Origin: Candidatus Poribacteria bacterium
Lineage (GTDB): Bacteria > Poribacteria > WGA-4E > WGA-3G
Direction: 5' to 3'
DNA length: 63,866 nt
NCBI GenBank assembly: GCA_028818705.1
Contig: JAPPNJ010000151.1
Coordinates: forward strand, 1 to 63,866
Below, one piece after another: positions 61,488 to 63,866 of the stretch. Under the pieces are notes generated by a model, which was given only the letters and a program-made list of their open reading frames with translations, had not been told where the DNA came from and did no database searches. Within the stretch, counting starts at the first letter, position 1. Each line of letters opens with the position of its first letter. Made by a program: the position numbers and the translations under genes.

Positions 61488-62993
61488 TTAATCATCATTA
61501 AGTACCGCTTCTAACCGCTTGAGGTCAGCTTCCATTTTTTCCTTATTGTCACGGTAAAGTTGGTAACGGGTTAGCACCTTTTTCGCGTATTTTTTACCTT
61601 TGCTGATGAGGGGACCGTGTATTCTCACCCTGCTGGGTCCAACATTGTAAGCTCCGAGGGCCAAAGTCAAATCCCCTCTATGTTTCTTTAAAAGTTTATT
61701 GAAGTAGGTTAAACCAGCGTGCAAGTTTTTGATCGGATCAAAACGTTCGTCTATGCTTGCATCACGGTTCGGTTTTCGTTTGTCTTTATACTTGGGGACC
61801 TTGAGTCCAAGTTCCTGGGCAGTGAGTGGCATCATCTGCATTAAACCCCCTGCTCCATTTTTAGAGACAGCGACCGGGTTAAAATTGGATTCGGCAAAAA
61901 CGATTGCAAGGAGAAGCTCTACATCGGTGTTGTGTTCTTTCGCGATCTGAACGGCCTTGTACTTTGAAAGTTTCTGTTTTGGTTGTTGTGTGTATGTTGT
62001 TGATTTTGCTGCTGTTGGTTGTATTGTGGTTGGTTCTGCAACATAAGGCTGTTGTATTCTCGTAGTGGTTTCTGATTTTTGTATAGGTGCCTGCCCACCG
62101 AAAAACATACCTATTGAAACGAAATGTTTATACTCGAGATCTCCGTGATTGAGATAGGTGTAATGGAGTTGCTTTCCCAATTGGCTGAGTGAAAATCCGG
62201 CACTCCATGACTGAGAAGGTAAAGTGGTACCAAAAGAGAATGCTGAGCCAATCCGAGCGGCAATCCTTTCGTTTCCGATCTCTAAACTCGTACCGAAGCC
62301 GGGTGTGTTAAGGTCTAACCGATTGTACCATCGAATGGTTGCGTGGGGTGTTAGGGCGGCACCGAGCGCAAGATGTTGGTCGAAAATTTGCAAGATCTGT
62401 CCGTTCTGATCGCGAATAGTTACACCGGAAATATCACGAATCCGTATGCCGAGTGTCAGATAACGATTAAACTTCGTCTGCATGCCGATGTCGTAATTCT
62501 GTGCCCAGCGGCTGCCATAGTACGGTGCTCGGCTGTATCCGGTGCTGGCACCCAGTTGCAAGGGACCGAACTTCCTGGCATAAGAGAGGAGGGCTTGATT
62601 GCTACCCAGTTTGAAGCTGCCGATTGGGTTGGAGGTGTGTTTTATCAGAAACCGATCGCCGCCGTTTAAATCAAGAAAATTTAAACCAAATGTCCCAATA
62701 GATTTAATAGGATAGGCGATAGAGAACGCACCTTGTGACAGGTCATAAATTAGATTGCCACGTCGAAGTGTAGCGAGTCCTGCAGGGTTCCAGAGTGGGC
62801 TTGTTGCGTCGTCAGCACTGCTAATGAACGCACCGCTCAACCCAAGTCCCCGTGTGCCAACTTCAGGTCTCAGATTGAGTGCGTCTGATAGTGTGTTTTT
62901 TTCAAGAAAGAAATACGACAATAAAAGAAAGATGGGGACCAGGAAGAGCCAGCTTCGTTTACCGTATGGTGAGATACTGAGATGGTTTTTCAC
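61488..62993 (-). CDS. Lytic transglycosylase fused to an outer-membrane beta-barrel-like domain
   Basis: Protein of about 501 residues. A signal/anchor segment (SWLFLVPIFLLLSYFF) is followed at about 40-320 by a beta-rich domain of PorV/PorQ or UPF0164 type (GTRGLGLSGAFISSADDATSPLWNPAGLA, LGASTGYSRAPYYGSRW). A Thr/Gln-rich linker leads to an SLT lysozyme-like domain: catalytic Glu in VFAESNFNPVAVSKNGAGGLMQ near 369, then MMPLTAQELGL and ALGAYNVGPSRV. It would cut peptidoglycan near the outer membrane. I used the GTG at 62993 (AAAGG upstream), which overlaps the M23 gene by 35 bases; a start at 63065 would overlap by 107. Confidence 0.85.
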   Translation of the reverse strand: MKNHLSISPYGKRSWLFLVPIFLLLSYFFLEKNTLSDALNLRPEVGTRGLGLSGAFISSADDATSPLWNPAGLATLRRGNLIYDLSQGAFSIAYPIKSIGTFGLNFLDLNGGDRFLIKHTSNPIGSFKLGSNQALLSYARKFGPLQLGASTGYSRAPYYGSRWAQNYDIGMQTKFNRYLTLGIRIRDISGVTIRDQNGQILQIFDQHLALGAALTPHATIRWYNRLDLNTPGFGTSLEIGNERIAARIGSAFSFGTTLPSQSWSAGFSLSQLGKQLHYTYLNHGDLEYKHFVSIGMFFGGQAPIQKSETTTRIQQPYVAEPTTIQPTAAKSTTYTQQPKQKLSKYKAVQIAKEHNTDVELLLAIVFAESNFNPVAVSKNGAGGLMQMMPLTAQELGLKVPKYKDKRKPNRDASIDERFDPIKNLHAGLTYFNKLLKKHRGDLTLALGAYNVGPSRVRIHGPLISKGKKYAKKVLTRYQLYRDNKEKMEADLKRLEAVLNDD

Positions 62994-63741
62994 TTCTGCC
63001 TTTGTACCTAATTTCGAAATGTAAGTGAGGTCCTGTCGAAATCCCTGTGTTGCCTGAAAGACCAATTATCTTTCCTTGAGATACCCATTCCCCAACTTTC
63101 ACTCTGATACGCGACAAATGTCCGTACCATGTCGTAAAATCATTCTCATGTTCTATGCCAACCATTTTACCGTAGCCGCCTTTCCGCTTAGCAAAGATTA
63201 CCTTACCTGCTCTGGAAGCATATACACGCGTTCCTACAGCAGCGCGGAAGTCTATACCTTCATGAAACTGGTAGCGCCTGGTAACAGGATGAGAGCGGTA
63301 ACCATATTTTGAGGTCACAACTAAAGGTATCCGGAGTGGATTTGCGAAGGTAAAAGCCGCTTCACCGTTTGGAATCCGAAGTCTTGTACCAATCTGAAGC
63401 CTCCGGGGCGGGATACCGTTTGCCTGCTGTAAATCTTGCCAGTCCAGGTTGTAGCGGAGTGCAATACTTGAATAGGTATCGCCTGCTTTAACAAAGTACC
63501 ATGCATCCCCAGTAGTTTTTCCAGGAATCAACAATTTTTCCCCAATTTGCAAACGTTTGGTTAACGTAATCTTATTGGCTTGGGCGATTGATTTGAGAGG
63601 CACTTTGTATTTCCGGGAAAGTCCCCACAATGTATCTCCTTTTTCAACCAAGTGTTGCTGAACACCAGCATCTGAGTCTGTACCAACGAATGCAACAAGG
63701 AACACAACAATTGTAAAAATGCAAATTAAATTTCTCTTCAT
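62959..63741 (-). CDS. LysM and M23 family metallopeptidase
   Basis: Protein of 260 residues. A signal peptide (ICIFTIVVFLVAFVGTDSDA) is followed by two LysM domains (HLVEKGDTLWGLSRKYKVPL at about 30-70; YFVKAGDTYSSIALRYNLDW at about 80-125) and a C-terminal M23 peptidase with metal ligands in HEGIDF (about 160) and HLHFE (about 237). The GDTLW and AGDTY starts are classic LysM. It would hydrolyse peptidoglycan cross-links or activate amidases, like EnvC/NlpD. The ATG at 63741 is chosen; a longer frame from 63777 adds 12 residues. It is co-encoded with the transglycosylase. Confidence 0.92.
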   Translation of the reverse strand: MKRNLICIFTIVVFLVAFVGTDSDAGVQQHLVEKGDTLWGLSRKYKVPLKSIAQANKITLTKRLQIGEKLLIPGKTTGDAWYFVKAGDTYSSIALRYNLDWQDLQQANGIPPRRLQIGTRLRIPNGEAAFTFANPLRIPLVVTSKYGYRSHPVTRRYQFHEGIDFRAAVGTRVYASRAGKVIFAKRKGGYGKMVGIEHENDFTTWYGHLSRIRVKVGEWVSQGKIIGLSGNTGISTGPHLHFEIRYKGRSEKPSQYLTIR

Positions 63742-63777
63742 TTCATCTGATACCCTGGCAATAAAAAATAAAAGCAA

Positions 63778-63866
63778 ATTCTACCCAGTTGTGGACCCGG
63801 TTAGATGTGATTAGGACTTACGCAAAATTAGAAAATGAGTTGATATATCCTCATCGATCTATTAGG
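63778..63866. other. Window-edge sequence with an IS-like end motif
   Basis: No gene. The stretch at about 63807-63826 includes TTAGGACTTACGCAAAA, of the type found at the ends of some insertion sequences. The window stops before any confirming structure. Confidence 0.25.

Overview
The window is one dense stretch of bacterial chromosome with about 62 protein-coding genes, two decayed genes, and no rRNA, tRNA or CRISPR array that I could see. Its make-up points to a member of Candidatus Poribacteria or a close relative in the sponge-associated/PVC-like assemblage. Typical of these are several Gfo/Idh/MocA oxidoreductases, phytanoyl-CoA dioxygenase (PhyH) proteins, enolase-superfamily sugar-acid dehydratases, a DUF1080 protein, a GH95 fucosidase, an ankyrin-repeat protein and DUF1854/DUF6785-type proteins. 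This assignment comes from gene content only; no marker gene was compared. Promoters resemble sigma-70 (TTGACA - 17 - TATAAT) and Shine-Dalgarno sites are common. Several genes seem to use TTG or GTG starts.

Layout. 0.1-9.4 kb: an ankyrin protein with nine 33-residue repeats and a GH95 fucosidase on the plus strand, then a minus-strand block (orphan DNA methyltransferase, cupin, Eis-like acetyltransferase, MDR dehydrogenase, PhyH, RfbB). 9.4-9.9 kb: a palindromic repeat element. 9.9-13.6 kb: aldo/keto reductase, thiamine-binding YkoF-like protein, and two related secreted proteins carrying one and two copies of an unrecognised module. 13.6-18 kb: sugar catabolism (TIM-barrel isomerase, 3-hydroxyisobutyrate dehydrogenase family, Gfo/Idh, zinc alcohol dehydrogenase). 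18-26.5 kb: housekeeping (nfo, heavy-metal domain protein, obgE, proB, proA), with a three-gene ABC transporter operon lying between proB and proA on the other strand. 26.5-33.2 kb: DUF5069, Gfo/Idh plus DUF1080, a multihaem cytochrome c, PhyH and a large polytopic membrane protein. 33.3-41.1 kb: GNAT, trpD-trpC, and a minus-strand operon rbsK, giant TPR protein, birA, DUF523. 41.2-44.3 kb: NhaC-type antiporter, SDR, cupin. 44.5-47.5 kb: an ABC exporter with an unusual N-terminal domain plus DUF1854. 47.7-53.1 kb: enolase-superfamily enzyme, PhyH, coiled-coil protein, fourfold-repeat membrane protein, FAD oxidase, N6-adenine methylase. 53.2-55.7 kb: two tandem paralogous periplasmic-binding lipoproteins. 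56-61.4 kb: Gfo/Idh and enolase-superfamily enzymes, two more Gfo/Idh genes, and a DUF433/DUF5615 toxin-antitoxin module sitting between a full gene and a decayed copy of its 3' end. 61.5-63.7 kb: a lytic transglycosylase fused to an outer-membrane-like beta domain, overlapping a LysM/M23 peptidase.

The genes together suggest a heterotroph that takes plant-, algal- or host-derived glycans apart by oxidation as well as hydrolysis (Gfo/Idh dehydrogenases, DUF1080, TIM-barrel isomerases, sugar-acid dehydratases, fucosidase). It also has many non-haem iron dioxygenases whose substrates cannot be read from sequence. The most noteworthy structures are the broken TA module inside a duplicated gene end, the PH-like/zinc-ribbon ABC exporter with DUF1854, the transglycosylase fusion, the repeated secreted module, the fourfold-repeat membrane protein and the palindromic element at 9.6 kb.
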